A model generated the notes under the pieces. The model saw only the letters and a list, made by a program, of their open reading frames with translations, did no database searches and was not told where the DNA came from. A DNA stretch of 64,000 bases from Bog-257 sp963834135 (lineage in GTDB: Bacteria; Acidobacteriota; Terriglobia; Terriglobales; Acidobacteriaceae), in contig CAWIAN010000007.1 in NCBI GenBank assembly GCA_963834135.1, forward strand, positions 496,001 through 560,000, given 5' to 3'. This document shows, one piece after another, positions 27,779 to 36,288 of the stretch (position 1 is its first letter; each line of letters opens with the position of its first letter). The position numbers and the translations under genes were made by a program.

Positions 27779-28018
27779 ATGTCGACCCAGGAAGTTTTCA
27801 TCCAGCAGTTCGCCAGCTTATTCAGTTACTACAATGAGGCACTCTCATCCGGCACAGAGAAAGCAAGCAAACCCCATAATCCGGCTGCCACCGATGAACA
27901 GCATCGTCTGTTTGCGGCTGCTCGTCTCGCAATCCAAGACTTGGAAAGCAGGCCTCGACCGGCAGACGACAGCCGTCGTTATTTCGCCAAGCCCGGCGAG
28001 GCGGAGTGGGGATGTTGA
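27779..28018 (+). CDS. Small hypothetical protein
   Basis: This 79-residue protein begins MSTQEVFIQQFASLF, helical at the start with a polar tail ending AEWGC. The frame is open further upstream to 27626, but that part is compositionally odd, and this ATG begins the protein-like segment. No family is recognised. The stop overlaps the start of a 41-codon frame (ATGTTGA). It sits between the copper ATPase and the metal-responsive repressor. Confidence 0.4.
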   Translation: MSTQEVFIQQFASLFSYYNEALSSGTEKASKPHNPAATDEQHRLFAAARLAIQDLESRPRPADDSRRYFAKPGEAEWGC

Positions 28019-28137
28019 ATCAGGTATTACTCACGGCTCAACTGTGGATGGCTCAAGCGCCTTCGCTGGTAGACCGTAGCTGGCGGTTCATTCGTGAGTT
28101 GCATTTGACGCGCAGCACACGACGCATCGGCGTGTAA
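28012..28137 (+). CDS. Possible 41-residue small protein
   Basis: The frame begins MLNQVLLTAQLWMAQAP and ends RSTRRIGV. Its ATG overlaps the stop of the preceding small gene, and GGCGGAG lies upstream as a ribosome-binding site. Arg-rich C-terminus, no family. The overlap and ribosome site are the only support. Confidence 0.3.
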   Translation: MLNQVLLTAQLWMAQAPSLVDRSWRFIRELHLTRSTRRIGV

Positions 28138-28192
28138 CCAGCAATCGCAAGCCCTTGTTTATTGTGGCGATCTCCCTCTAGCCGGCCGAGTT

Positions 28193-28480
28193 TCACTTGA
28201 GGTAAGCGCGAACCAAGCCGATCAGGTCTTCGCCCAACTCTTCCGGCGAATCCATCTTCTGGTCGGGATTCATCATGTGCAGGCGGATATGGTCTTCCAG
28301 AACCTCCGCCATCAATCCGTTGACCCCGCCACGAATCGCGGCCAGCAGCATGAGAATGTCGGCGCACTCATCTCCGGCGTCCAGTGCACGCTCCACCGCT
28401 GCAAATTGGCCGCGAATGCGCTTAATGCGGAATAACAGCTTCTGCTTTTCCTTGGCGGTTTGCGAAGTCTTTTCCTTCAT
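28193..28480 (-). CDS. CsoR/RcnR/FrmR-family metal-responsive repressor
   Basis: This is a 95-residue all-helical DUF156 repressor (IKRIRGQFAAVERALDAG, AAIRGGVNGLMAEVLEDHI). Using the ATG at 28480, the metal-site residues are Cys39, His64 and His68 (ECADIL, EDHIRLH). The spacing equals the C-H-C triad of copper CsoR, but the last ligand is His, as in the Ni/Co sensor RcnR. Metal specificity is therefore not copper by default. ATG at 28480 is preferred because GGAG lies 9 bases upstream; TTG at 28495 and ATG at 28489 are alternatives. The operator at 28499-28518 lies in the divergent intergenic region, so it probably represses both itself and the efflux operon. Confidence 0.88.
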   Translation of the reverse strand: MKEKTSQTAKEKQKLLFRIKRIRGQFAAVERALDAGDECADILMLLAAIRGGVNGLMAEVLEDHIRLHMMNPDQKMDSPEELGEDLIGLVRAYLK

Positions 28481-28495
28481 CGTGTTCATCTCCAA

Positions 28496-28526
28496 TTGAC
28501 TATACCCTAGGGGGGTATGATATAAA
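28496..28526 (+). promoter_or_regulatory. CsoR-type operator overlapping a promoter
   Basis: ATACCCTAGGGGGGTAT (28502-28518) is the A/T-flanked C-tract/G-tract palindrome recognised by CsoR/RcnR-family repressors. It sits between TTGACT (28496-28501) and the TATAAA-like sequence near 28519-28526, so repressor binding would block RNA polymerase at the RND operon promoter. Confidence 0.75.
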
Positions 28527-28753
28527 AGCTTCGACGGGAAGTCTAGAACCCGTTGAACCGCAGAGGATATACGAACGCGACTCGCCTCCCTCAGGGCGGA
28601 CTTACCTTCCCGCCCGGCCGAGGAACAGAGTCCGAATCTGCGGGTTTAACACTCTATTCACACGGAGTGGGTTTAATGCATCGACAGCAGCCCTCGCAAA
28701 GGACCGTACAAGTCTCACGGGCTAGTGCCTTGCGACGCCCCGAAGGAGGATCC

Positions 28754-30013
28754 ATGCACCGCGCCCAGACCCGCTTGTGTATCTTGCTGCTGTTGGCTTC
28801 GGGTCTGCTCAAGAGCGCGGGCGCGCAAACCGCGCTCACCTGGCAGGAAGTTCGCGCGAAGTTCGAGACGGCGAACCCCACTCTGCAAGCGGGACAGATT
28901 GGCGTCGACGAGTCGCGAGCGCAAGAGATCACGGCATATCTGCGACCCAATCCGACAGTAGGACTGCTGGCCGATCAGATCGACCCATTCAACGGCGGCC
29001 CGCCGCACGGTCCATTTGCTTATCTGTTGTCGGTGGCGAGCATCAATTATCTGCACGAACGCCAGCACAAGCGCGAATTGCGTTTAAACAGCGCACAGGA
29101 TGCCACCGGCATCGCGGTGTCCGGCCAGGCCGACCTGGAGCGGACGATGCTCTTCGATCTGCGCGGGGCCTTCATTCAAGCGCTTCAGGGCAAAGCGGTG
29201 TACGACCTCGCGAAGGAAAACCTTGCCTATTACGACCGCTTGCTCGGAGTGAATCGTGACCGTTACAAGCTGGGTGCAATTGCGCAGGTGGACCTGGATC
29301 GCCTTGAGCTTCAGCGCGTGCAATACGAATCCGATTTACAGACAGCCGAAGTTAATCTGCGAACCGCCAAGATTCAATTACTCGCGCTGCTGAACGACAG
29401 GAGCCCGGTCGATCAGTTCGACGTCAGCGACCCATTCGATTTCTCGTCGCAGCTTCCGCTGCTCGATGAAGTTCATCGCGCCGCGCTGGACACTCGCCCG
29501 GACTTGAAGGCCGCTCTGCAGTCCGTCGAGAAAGCCAAAACCGATCACCTGCTTGCGATAGCCAACGGTTCAACCGATCCTACCCTCGGTTTCGACGTCG
29601 GACGCAATCCTCCCATCGATCAGTACATCGGTGTCAGCGTGAGTTTCCCTCTGCGCATCTTCGATCGCAATCAAGGCGAAAAGCAGCGCACACAGCTGGA
29701 CATCGACCGCAATCAAAAACTGTTGGAGGCCACCCAGTCGTCAGTGTTCAGCGACGTGGATTCCGCTTATGCAACGGTAAATAGCACAGTAGTTCTGCTG
29801 GAGCCGTACAAAGAGCATTATCTGCAGCAAGCAGCCAAGGTCCGCGACACCATTACGTTTTCGTATGAGCATGGCGCTGCGTCGCTGCTCGCGCTGCTCG
29901 ACGCGCAAGCGGACTACCGCAGTGTGCAACTCAATTATCTGAATCTGGTCGGCTCGTATATGCAGGCTGCCAACCAGCTGAATCTTGCGGTGGGACGTGA
30001 GGTCATCCCATGA
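28754..30013 (+). CDS. TolC/CusC-type outer-membrane efflux protein
   Basis: This is a 419-residue outer-membrane channel subunit of a tripartite metal efflux pump. A signal peptide (LCILLLLASGLLKSAGAQ) and two OEP repeats of long helices plus strands are visible (LTWQEVRAKFETANPTLQAG, YDLAKENLAYYDRLLGVNRD, then AALDTRPDLKAALQSVEKAK and DTITFSYEHGAASLLALLDA). ATG at 28754 with AAGGAGG just upstream fixes the start. The open frame to 28553 is not coding by this evidence. Its stop overlaps the adaptor start by 4 bp, so the three genes form one operon. Confidence 0.9.
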   Translation: MHRAQTRLCILLLLASGLLKSAGAQTALTWQEVRAKFETANPTLQAGQIGVDESRAQEITAYLRPNPTVGLLADQIDPFNGGPPHGPFAYLLSVASINYLHERQHKRELRLNSAQDATGIAVSGQADLERTMLFDLRGAFIQALQGKAVYDLAKENLAYYDRLLGVNRDRYKLGAIAQVDLDRLELQRVQYESDLQTAEVNLRTAKIQLLALLNDRSPVDQFDVSDPFDFSSQLPLLDEVHRAALDTRPDLKAALQSVEKAKTDHLLAIANGSTDPTLGFDVGRNPPIDQYIGVSVSFPLRIFDRNQGEKQRTQLDIDRNQKLLEATQSSVFSDVDSAYATVNSTVVLLEPYKEHYLQQAAKVRDTITFSYEHGAASLLALLDAQADYRSVQLNYLNLVGSYMQAANQLNLAVGREVIP

Positions 30014-31146
30014 AACATCGTGACTTGGGGCTGCAGACTCTTTGTCTGGTCGTGGCCCTTCTCCAAGCCGGATGCAGTGGCGGGAAGGCTGATCCGCAGG
30101 CGGAAGCGCCGCCACCCCTCAAACTTGAGCGCGCGCAGGATCGCAATGTGTTTTCGGTGGAGCATGCGGACCGCTTCCAAGTGACGCAGGCAGTGGAATA
30201 TCTCGCCACTTCCAAACTCCAAGCCACCGGTGTCGTGGCGCCCGACATCTCGAAGAACGTTCCTGTGATCTCGCTTGCGTCTGGCCGGATCGTCGACGTC
30301 AAAGCGCGCCTGGGTGACACCGTCAAGAAAGGGCAGGTGTTGTTGCGGGTGCAGAGCACGGACATCTCCAGTGCCTTTTCCGACTATCGCAAGGCGGTTG
30401 CCGACGAGCAACTAGCGCGAACGCAACTTGAGCGCTCCAAGCAGTTGTACGAGCGCGGAGCCATTTCCCTGAACGACCTTCAAATCGCCCAGGACACCGC
30501 GGACAAAGCCAAGGTGGACGTGGAGACCACGGCTGAAAAGCTTCATGTGCTCGGCTACGCGGACTTGGATCATCCTAGCGGCATTGTCGACATTCGCGCT
30601 CCCATCTCCGGTGTGATCACCGATCAGCAGGTGACGAACGCTGCGGGCGTGCAGGGTCTGGCTTCGCCCAACCCGTTCATCATCTCCGATCTGAGCGACG
30701 TGTGGATTTTGTGCGACGTGTTTGAGAACGATCTCGCCAACGTGCACCTGGGGGAGAAGGCCGAGATCCGTCTGAATGCCTACCCGGACCAGGTGTTCAC
30801 GGGAACTATCAGCAACATCGGTCCAATTCTGGATCCGAACATTCGCACTGCCAAGGTGCGCATCCAGGTTCCGAATCCTGGTTTGATGCGTCCGGGTATG
30901 TTCGTCACGGCGACGTTTCACGGTCAGCAAAAGCAGAAACTGGCTGCCGTTCCGGCGACGGCGATCCTTCACCTGCACGACCGCGACTGGGTCTACGTTC
31001 CGATAAACGGCAAAGAGTTTCGGCGAGTGGAAGTCGCCGGAGGCGACATGCTGCCCGGCGCCATGCAAGTAGTGAAGGGAATTAACCCGGGACAGCAAGT
31101 GATCGCCAACGCGCTTGAATTCCAGAACACGGCGGAGCAGCAATGA
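30010..31146 (+). CDS. RND efflux periplasmic adaptor (membrane fusion lipoprotein)
   Basis: This is a 378-residue adaptor of the HlyD/CusB family. A lipoprotein signal ends ALLQAGCSGG. The barrel-sandwich half-motif IVDVKARLGDTVKKGQVLLRV, a helical hairpin (RTQLERSKQLYERGAISLND), the second lipoyl half (GIVDIRAPISGVITDQQV) and the beta-barrel (EIRLNAYPDQVFTGTISNIG) follow in normal order. No CusF-like or methionine-rich N-terminal extension is visible, which argues against strict Cu/Ag specificity. It overlaps neighbours by 4 bp on both sides. Confidence 0.92.
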   Translation: MKHRDLGLQTLCLVVALLQAGCSGGKADPQAEAPPPLKLERAQDRNVFSVEHADRFQVTQAVEYLATSKLQATGVVAPDISKNVPVISLASGRIVDVKARLGDTVKKGQVLLRVQSTDISSAFSDYRKAVADEQLARTQLERSKQLYERGAISLNDLQIAQDTADKAKVDVETTAEKLHVLGYADLDHPSGIVDIRAPISGVITDQQVTNAAGVQGLASPNPFIISDLSDVWILCDVFENDLANVHLGEKAEIRLNAYPDQVFTGTISNIGPILDPNIRTAKVRIQVPNPGLMRPGMFVTATFHGQQKQKLAAVPATAILHLHDRDWVYVPINGKEFRRVEVAGGDMLPGAMQVVKGINPGQQVIANALEFQNTAEQQ

Positions 31147-34100
31147 TTCGCTGGCTCGTCGACTTTGCGCTGAATAATCGCTTTGTTGTTTTGAGCATGG
31201 CATTCCTGCTCTTCGTCTGGGGCATCGTCGCCTTCAAAAAGCTACCCGTCGAGGCCTACCCCGATGTCGCGAACACCTGGGTGCAGGTCATCACCCAGTG
31301 GCCCGGGCGCGCCGCTGAGGAAGTCGAGCAACAGGTCACAATTCCCGTCGAAATTCAGATGAACGGGATTCCGCATCTGCAGCACATCCGTTCCGCATCG
31401 CTGGCAGGGCTGTCCGTCGTGAATCTGATCTTCGACGACGACTCCGACAACGATTGGGACCGCCAGAAAGTTTTGGAGCGGCTCTCGCAGGTGACGCTCC
31501 CGCCGGGCGTTTCCGCCGGCATTGGTCCCGACTTCAGCCCCATCGGCTCGGTCTACTGGTACACGCTGGAGAGCACCAATCCCAACTATGACGTGATGGA
31601 GTTGAAGTCTCTCCAGGACTGGGTCATCAGCAAGTACATTCGCTCGGTCCCGGACGTCGTGGACGACTCGTCGTTCGGCGGACTGACTCGCGAATACCAG
31701 GTGAAGGTCGATCCGGAAAAACTGATCGCATACGGGTTAAGCCTGGCGCAGGTCGAGCAGCAACTGACGAACAGCAACGCGAACGCCGGCGGCAGCTTCA
31801 TTGAGCAGGGCTCGCAACAGATCAACGTTCGCGCCGTCGGCTTGGTCAAGAGCGTCGAGGACATCGAGAAGACCGTCATCAAAACGCAGAACGGCACGCC
31901 TCTGCAAGTAAAGGATATTGCCGAGGTGACGCAGGGTCCGAAGATTCGACTCGGCCAAATCGGCAAAGCGGTCCATCGTTCGGACGGAACCGTGGTCGAC
32001 GACGACGATGTGGTCGAGGGCATTGTCTTCCTGCGCAAGGGCGCTGACACCGCCACCATGCTGGAGAACCTTCACGCAATGGTGAAGCGGCTGAATGAGC
32101 ACATCCTTCCGCCCGGCGTAAGGATTGTTCCGTATCTGGACCGCGACGATCTGGTGCACTACACAACGCATACGGTGCTGCACAATCTTGCCGAGGGAAT
32201 GACGCTGGTCATCATCATTCTCTTTCTGTTCCTGGGAAACATTCGCGGCGCCATCATCGTCTCGTTAACCATTCCTTTTGCGTTGCTGTTCGCTTCCATC
32301 TGCCTGGACTTGCGACATATCTCGGCAAACCTGCTTTCACTCGGCGCGCTGGACTTCGGCATGGTGGTAGACGGAGCCGTGGTCATGGTGGAAAACATTG
32401 TTCGCCACCTGAATCGCCAGGACGACGCTCCGCGCACCTTGCTGGAACGCATTCGCGAAGCCGCACACGAGGTGCAGCGGCCGGTTTTCTACGCGATTGC
32501 CATCATCATCACCGCGTATCTCCCGATCTTCACCCTGCAGCGCGTCGAAGGAAAGCTGTTCAAGCCGATGGCCTGGACCGTCGCCTATGCATTGCTGGGC
32601 GCTCTGATCTTCTCGATGCTGGTTGCGCCCGCGCTGGCGAGCCTTATGTTCCGCCGAGGCGCTAAACAATGGCAAAACCCGGTGATGAATTTCCTGACCA
32701 GGACCTATCGAAAAGATGTCCGTTGGGCAATACGTCATCGCTGGGTCACGGTCGGAGTCGCCCTCGTCCTGCTTATGATCTCGGGCTTCCTCCTCTTCAG
32801 CGGAGTGATCGGCTCGGAATTTTTGCCGCATCTCGACGAGGGCGCAATCTGGGTGCGCGGTACATTGGCTCCCAGCACGGGGCCGACTGAGAGCGCGCGC
32901 GTAGCCGATCGGGCCCGCCAGGTGCTGGCCTCGTTTCCCGAGGTACCGGTGGTGGTGAACCAGATTGGACGTCCAGACGACGGCACCGACACCACCGGCT
33001 TCTTCGACACCGAGTTCTTCGTCGATCTTCTGCCGAAAGAGAAGTGGCGGCCCGTTTTCCATCAGAACAAAGAAGAGCTGATTGCCGCCATGGATCGCGA
33101 GTTGGAGAAAATTCCGGGAGTTTTCTGGGGCTTCTCGCAACCTATCTCCGACAACCTGGAAGAGGCCGTAAGCGGCGTCAAGGGCGCGCTGGCGGTGAAA
33201 ATCTATGGCGACGATCTGCGAACGCTCGAAGCAAAGGCTGACGAGATCGTTGCCGTCATGAAAAATGTTCGCGGCGTCGAAGACCTGGGCGTGTTTCGCG
33301 TAATCGGTCAGCCGAATCTCGACTTCACGGTGGACCGCGATCAAGCCGCAAGATACGGCATCAATGTCTCCGACATTCAAGATGCGATTCAGACGGCGGT
33401 CGGAGGTAGTGCGCTCAGTCAGGTCCTGATGGGGGAACAGCGTTACGATCTCACGTTGCGTTACCTGCCCCAGTATCGCGATACAAGAGAGGCCATCGAG
33501 AAGATTCGTTTGCTGGCGCCTTCGGGCGAGCGTGTTTCCCTGGCGCAGCTGACCAAGGTAAGAGAAGTGGATGGGGGCTCAGAGATCTATCGTGAGGAGA
33601 ACTCCCGCTACGTCGCGGTGAAGTTCAGCGTACGCGGGCGAGACCTGGGCAGCACCGTCGAAGAAGCGATTAAGAAAGTTAATGCAAAGGTGAAGTTGCC
33701 CCAGGGCTACACCATCGACTGGGCAGGTGAATACGAAAGTCAGAAGCGCTCGCAACGCCGGTTGCTTATGGTGCTACCGCTGACCATCCTGCTGATCTAC
33801 ATCATCCTTTACATGATGTTCAAGTCGCTGAAGTGGGCATCGCTGATCCTTACCAACATCGCGATGGCACCCATCGGCGGACTGCTGGCGTTACTATTCT
33901 CCGGGACGAACTTCAGTGTCTCGTCCGGCGTTGGCTTCCTGGCGCTCTTTGGAGTATCGGTACAAATTGGCGTCATCATGGTGGAATACATCAATCAGCT
34001 TCGAGCGCGCGGCTATTCGATCGAGGAAGCTGCGGTGGAAGGTGCCGTTCTGCGGCTTCGGCCCATCATGATGACTATGATGGTCGCCACCCTGGGTTTA

Positions 34101-34280
34101 TTGCCGGCCGCCATCTCGCACGGGATTGGATCGGACTCGCAGCGGCCGTTTGCAATCGTCATTGTGGGAGGCCTCTTCGCCGATCTGGTGATCAGTATCA
34201 TTCTGTTGCCGACTCTCTATGTATGGTTTGCGCGCAGTGACGATCAGCTTCCGGCGGCGGAAGTTAACGAACCCGTCTAG
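31143..34280 (+). CDS. Heavy-metal efflux RND transporter, CzcA type
   Basis: This 1045-residue inner-membrane pump has twelve predicted membrane helices and two large periplasmic loops. TM4 contains LDFGMVVDGAVVMVEN, the DFG-VDG-EN motif of divalent-cation HME pumps (CzcA/CnrA/NccA); CusA-type copper pumps instead have a MVDAA-IV-MIEN motif. Other landmarks are the N-terminal NRFVVLSMAFLLFVWG, VEAYPDVANTWVQV and PGRAAEEVEQQVTIP. It should export Co, Ni, Zn or Cd by proton antiport. It is the last gene of the operon controlled by the CsoR/RcnR-like repressor, whose C-H-H ligand set also points away from copper. Confidence 0.93.
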   Translation: MIRWLVDFALNNRFVVLSMAFLLFVWGIVAFKKLPVEAYPDVANTWVQVITQWPGRAAEEVEQQVTIPVEIQMNGIPHLQHIRSASLAGLSVVNLIFDDDSDNDWDRQKVLERLSQVTLPPGVSAGIGPDFSPIGSVYWYTLESTNPNYDVMELKSLQDWVISKYIRSVPDVVDDSSFGGLTREYQVKVDPEKLIAYGLSLAQVEQQLTNSNANAGGSFIEQGSQQINVRAVGLVKSVEDIEKTVIKTQNGTPLQVKDIAEVTQGPKIRLGQIGKAVHRSDGTVVDDDDVVEGIVFLRKGADTATMLENLHAMVKRLNEHILPPGVRIVPYLDRDDLVHYTTHTVLHNLAEGMTLVIIILFLFLGNIRGAIIVSLTIPFALLFASICLDLRHISANLLSLGALDFGMVVDGAVVMVENIVRHLNRQDDAPRTLLERIREAAHEVQRPVFYAIAIIITAYLPIFTLQRVEGKLFKPMAWTVAYALLGALIFSMLVAPALASLMFRRGAKQWQNPVMNFLTRTYRKDVRWAIRHRWVTVGVALVLLMISGFLLFSGVIGSEFLPHLDEGAIWVRGTLAPSTGPTESARVADRARQVLASFPEVPVVVNQIGRPDDGTDTTGFFDTEFFVDLLPKEKWRPVFHQNKEELIAAMDRELEKIPGVFWGFSQPISDNLEEAVSGVKGALAVKIYGDDLRTLEAKADEIVAVMKNVRGVEDLGVFRVIGQPNLDFTVDRDQAARYGINVSDIQDAIQTAVGGSALSQVLMGEQRYDLTLRYLPQYRDTREAIEKIRLLAPSGERVSLAQLTKVREVDGGSEIYREENSRYVAVKFSVRGRDLGSTVEEAIKKVNAKVKLPQGYTIDWAGEYESQKRSQRRLLMVLPLTILLIYIILYMMFKSLKWASLILTNIAMAPIGGLLALLFSGTNFSVSSGVGFLALFGVSVQIGVIMVEYINQLRARGYSIEEAAVEGAVLRLRPIMMTMMVATLGLLPAAISHGIGSDSQRPFAIVIVGGLFADLVISIILLPTLYVWFARSDDQLPAAEVNEPV

Positions 34281-34334
34281 ACGCTTCACCCGGGCCAAGA
34301 GTCGATCTCTCAGGCCAGTGCAAGGATGTGACCG

Positions 34335-35051
34335 ATGAAAAAAGACGAAGTCTGCGAACTCATTAGGAAAATTGGAATCATCCCGGCCATCAGGGTTTCC
34401 TCGGGCGATGATGCGCATTTCGCGGCGGAGGCAGTGACCAAGGGTGGTATTCCGATTGTCGAAATCACCATGACCGTGCCGGGTGCAACCGAGTTGATCA
34501 CTCACCTGGTTCACTACCACCCCAAGATGGTCGTGGGAGCGGGCACCGTTTGCAGTACCGAGACAGCGCGCAAGTGTGTCGATGCTGGCGCGAGTTTCCT
34601 GACGGCTCCCGGATTCGATCCCGAGATCGTAGAGTTCGCGGCCAAGGCCGATGTCGCAGTCCTCCCGGGCGCATTAACGCCAACCGAAGTGCTCTCGGCC
34701 TGGCGCGCTGGATCCGATTTCGTGAAAGTGTTCCCTTGCGCGCTGGTGGGTGGCGACCGATACATCAAAGCGCTGAAGGCATCGTTCCTCGATATCCCTC
34801 TGGTCGCATCGGGCGGCGTGAATCAGCAGACCGCGGGCAGTTTCATTCTGTCAGGAGCGACGGCAATCGGTGTCGGCAGGGAACTGATTCCCACCGAGGC
34901 GATCGAACACAAGCAAGCGGAGCGCATCAGGGAGTTGGCGCTGCGTTTCTCGCGGTCGGTGAAAGATGCCCGGGAACAGATTGAAGAGTGGAAGCGAACC
35001 TTCGCGCCCAAGAAGTTTACCGGCGGCGATCACTGCGAGACACAGCACTGA
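34335..35051 (+). CDS. eda: 2-dehydro-3-deoxyphosphogluconate (KDPG/KHG) aldolase
   Basis: This is a class I aldolase of the Entner-Doudoroff pathway that splits KDPG to pyruvate and glyceraldehyde 3-phosphate. Its 238 residues include a short C-terminal extension. The catalytic Glu is in VEITMTVPGA and the Schiff-base Lys in DFVKVFPCALVGG. The phosphate-binding GGVNQQTAGSFILSGATAIG is also present. ATG at 34335 follows an AAGGA ribosome site. No other Entner-Doudoroff gene is in the window. It is 54 bp downstream of the efflux pump, probably an independent unit. Confidence 0.92.
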   Translation: MKKDEVCELIRKIGIIPAIRVSSGDDAHFAAEAVTKGGIPIVEITMTVPGATELITHLVHYHPKMVVGAGTVCSTETARKCVDAGASFLTAPGFDPEIVEFAAKADVAVLPGALTPTEVLSAWRAGSDFVKVFPCALVGGDRYIKALKASFLDIPLVASGGVNQQTAGSFILSGATAIGVGRELIPTEAIEHKQAERIRELALRFSRSVKDAREQIEEWKRTFAPKKFTGGDHCETQH

Positions 35052-35181
35052 CATTGCCGTCTCCCGGGTGTGCGAATTTCTATTTGCCTTCCCAGCCCGC
35101 TCGCGGGTAAGGTATCGCTACCGCGTTCCAAATCCTCAAAACTGCAAAGCGTCATCCGGTTTACGCCCAACAGGAGAATTC

Positions 35182-36288
35182 ATGTATTCACTCGAGATCC
35201 CCATCAGTTCCGAAGGTGGCCACAATAGCTTTCAAAACAATGTCCCCGATCCGGTGACCTCCGGCAAGGAACTTCCAACTTTCAAGTTTGAGTTGGAAAA
35301 ATCGCAAGGTCGCGTGCTGGAAGGCAGCTACGGCAAAGAAGCCACGGTGGAACAGTTGCCGATCTCGAAAGGAATCGCGGGCGTCTCCATGCGCATGGAG
35401 CCCGGTGTGATGCGCGAGCTTCACTGGCACGCCACCGCCGCTGAGTGGGCCTTCGTCACCGAAGGCGCAGTGCGGACCACGGTGATCGATCCGCAGGGCT
35501 GTTCGGAGACTAACGATTTTCTTCCCGGAGATATCTGGTATTTTCCGCGCGGCCATGGCCATGTCATCGAGACGCTGGGCGACAAGCCGTGCCACTTCAT
35601 TCTGGTCTTCGACAACGGGTACTTCTCCGAGTTCGGCACATTCAGCATTTCGGACTGGATCGGCCACGCGCCGAAAGAATTGCTCGCCAAGAACTTTGGC
35701 TTGCCAGCTTCCACGTTCGAGAATTTTCCAAAGAACGAGGTCTACTTCGCCAAGGGCAAGATTCCGCCGCCGGTCGCGGCTGCGCCGTTGCAAGGCTGGA
35801 AGAGGTCTCCACTCACGCACAAGTACAGCCTGCTTTCGCAGAAGCCGTTCGAAGTTTTCAGTGGCGGCCTGGAGTGGCGCGTCGATGGATCGCAGTTTCC
35901 TATCTCGACGACCATGACCGGCGTGGTGCTTGAGATGGAAGTGGGCGCACTGCGCGAAATGCACTGGCATCCCAACGCGGTCGAGTGGCAATACATTCTG
36001 AGCGGCGAGTTCAACGTCACGCTGTTCGGATCGCATGGACGCTGGCGCGAAGAGCGGTTGAGCCAGGGTGATGTCGGCTACATCCCGCAAGGCTTTGGCC
36101 ACTCCATCGAAAACGTCGGCGGCTGCAAGGCGCGCATCCTAATCGTCTTTAACAGCGGCCACTATCAGTCGATCGATCTATCGCAATGGATTGCCGGGAA
36201 CCCGGTCGATGTTCTCGCGACGAACTTCTCGCAGGACGCGTCGGTGTTTGAGAAGTTCCCGCGCAAGGACGTGTTTCTCACCAAGTAA
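35182..36288 (+). CDS. oxdC: Bicupin oxalate decarboxylase
   Basis: This 368-residue protein has two cupin domains, each with the Mn-binding His/His/Glu/His set: LHWHATAAEWAFVTEG...PRGHGHVIE in the first and MHWHPNAVEWQYILSG...PQGFGHSIE in the second. Oxalate decarboxylase converts oxalate to formate and CO2. The lid loop that decides decarboxylase against oxidase activity is SENST in the Bacillus enzyme; here it reads SEFGT, keeping the catalytic Glu. Decarboxylase activity is therefore favoured. ATG at 35182 with CAGGAGAA upstream is chosen; the frame open back to 34966 overlaps eda and is not credible. No signal peptide is seen. Confidence 0.9.
   Translation: MYSLEIPISSEGGHNSFQNNVPDPVTSGKELPTFKFELEKSQGRVLEGSYGKEATVEQLPISKGIAGVSMRMEPGVMRELHWHATAAEWAFVTEGAVRTTVIDPQGCSETNDFLPGDIWYFPRGHGHVIETLGDKPCHFILVFDNGYFSEFGTFSISDWIGHAPKELLAKNFGLPASTFENFPKNEVYFAKGKIPPPVAAAPLQGWKRSPLTHKYSLLSQKPFEVFSGGLEWRVDGSQFPISTTMTGVVLEMEVGALREMHWHPNAVEWQYILSGEFNVTLFGSHGRWREERLSQGDVGYIPQGFGHSIENVGGCKARILIVFNSGHYQSIDLSQWIAGNPVDVLATNFSQDASVFEKFPRKDVFLTK

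Noticed and set aside
28553..28753. Upstream extension of the outer-membrane efflux protein
   Set aside because: ATG 28754 has AAGGAGG and begins a good signal peptide; the extension would bury it.
32337..33380. Long antisense frame opposite the RND pump
   Set aside because: It mirrors conserved CzcA codons and has no domain of its own.
31143..34280. Calling the pump CusA because a copper ATPase is nearby
   Set aside because: TM4 has the DFG/VDG/EN motif of divalent-cation HME pumps rather than the CusA-type MVDAA...MIEN motif.
34966..35181. Upstream extension of the oxalate decarboxylase frame
   Set aside because: It overlaps the end of eda, has Arg/Pro-rich composition and no ribosome site; the ATG at 35182 has CAGGAGAA upstream and starts the conserved protein.
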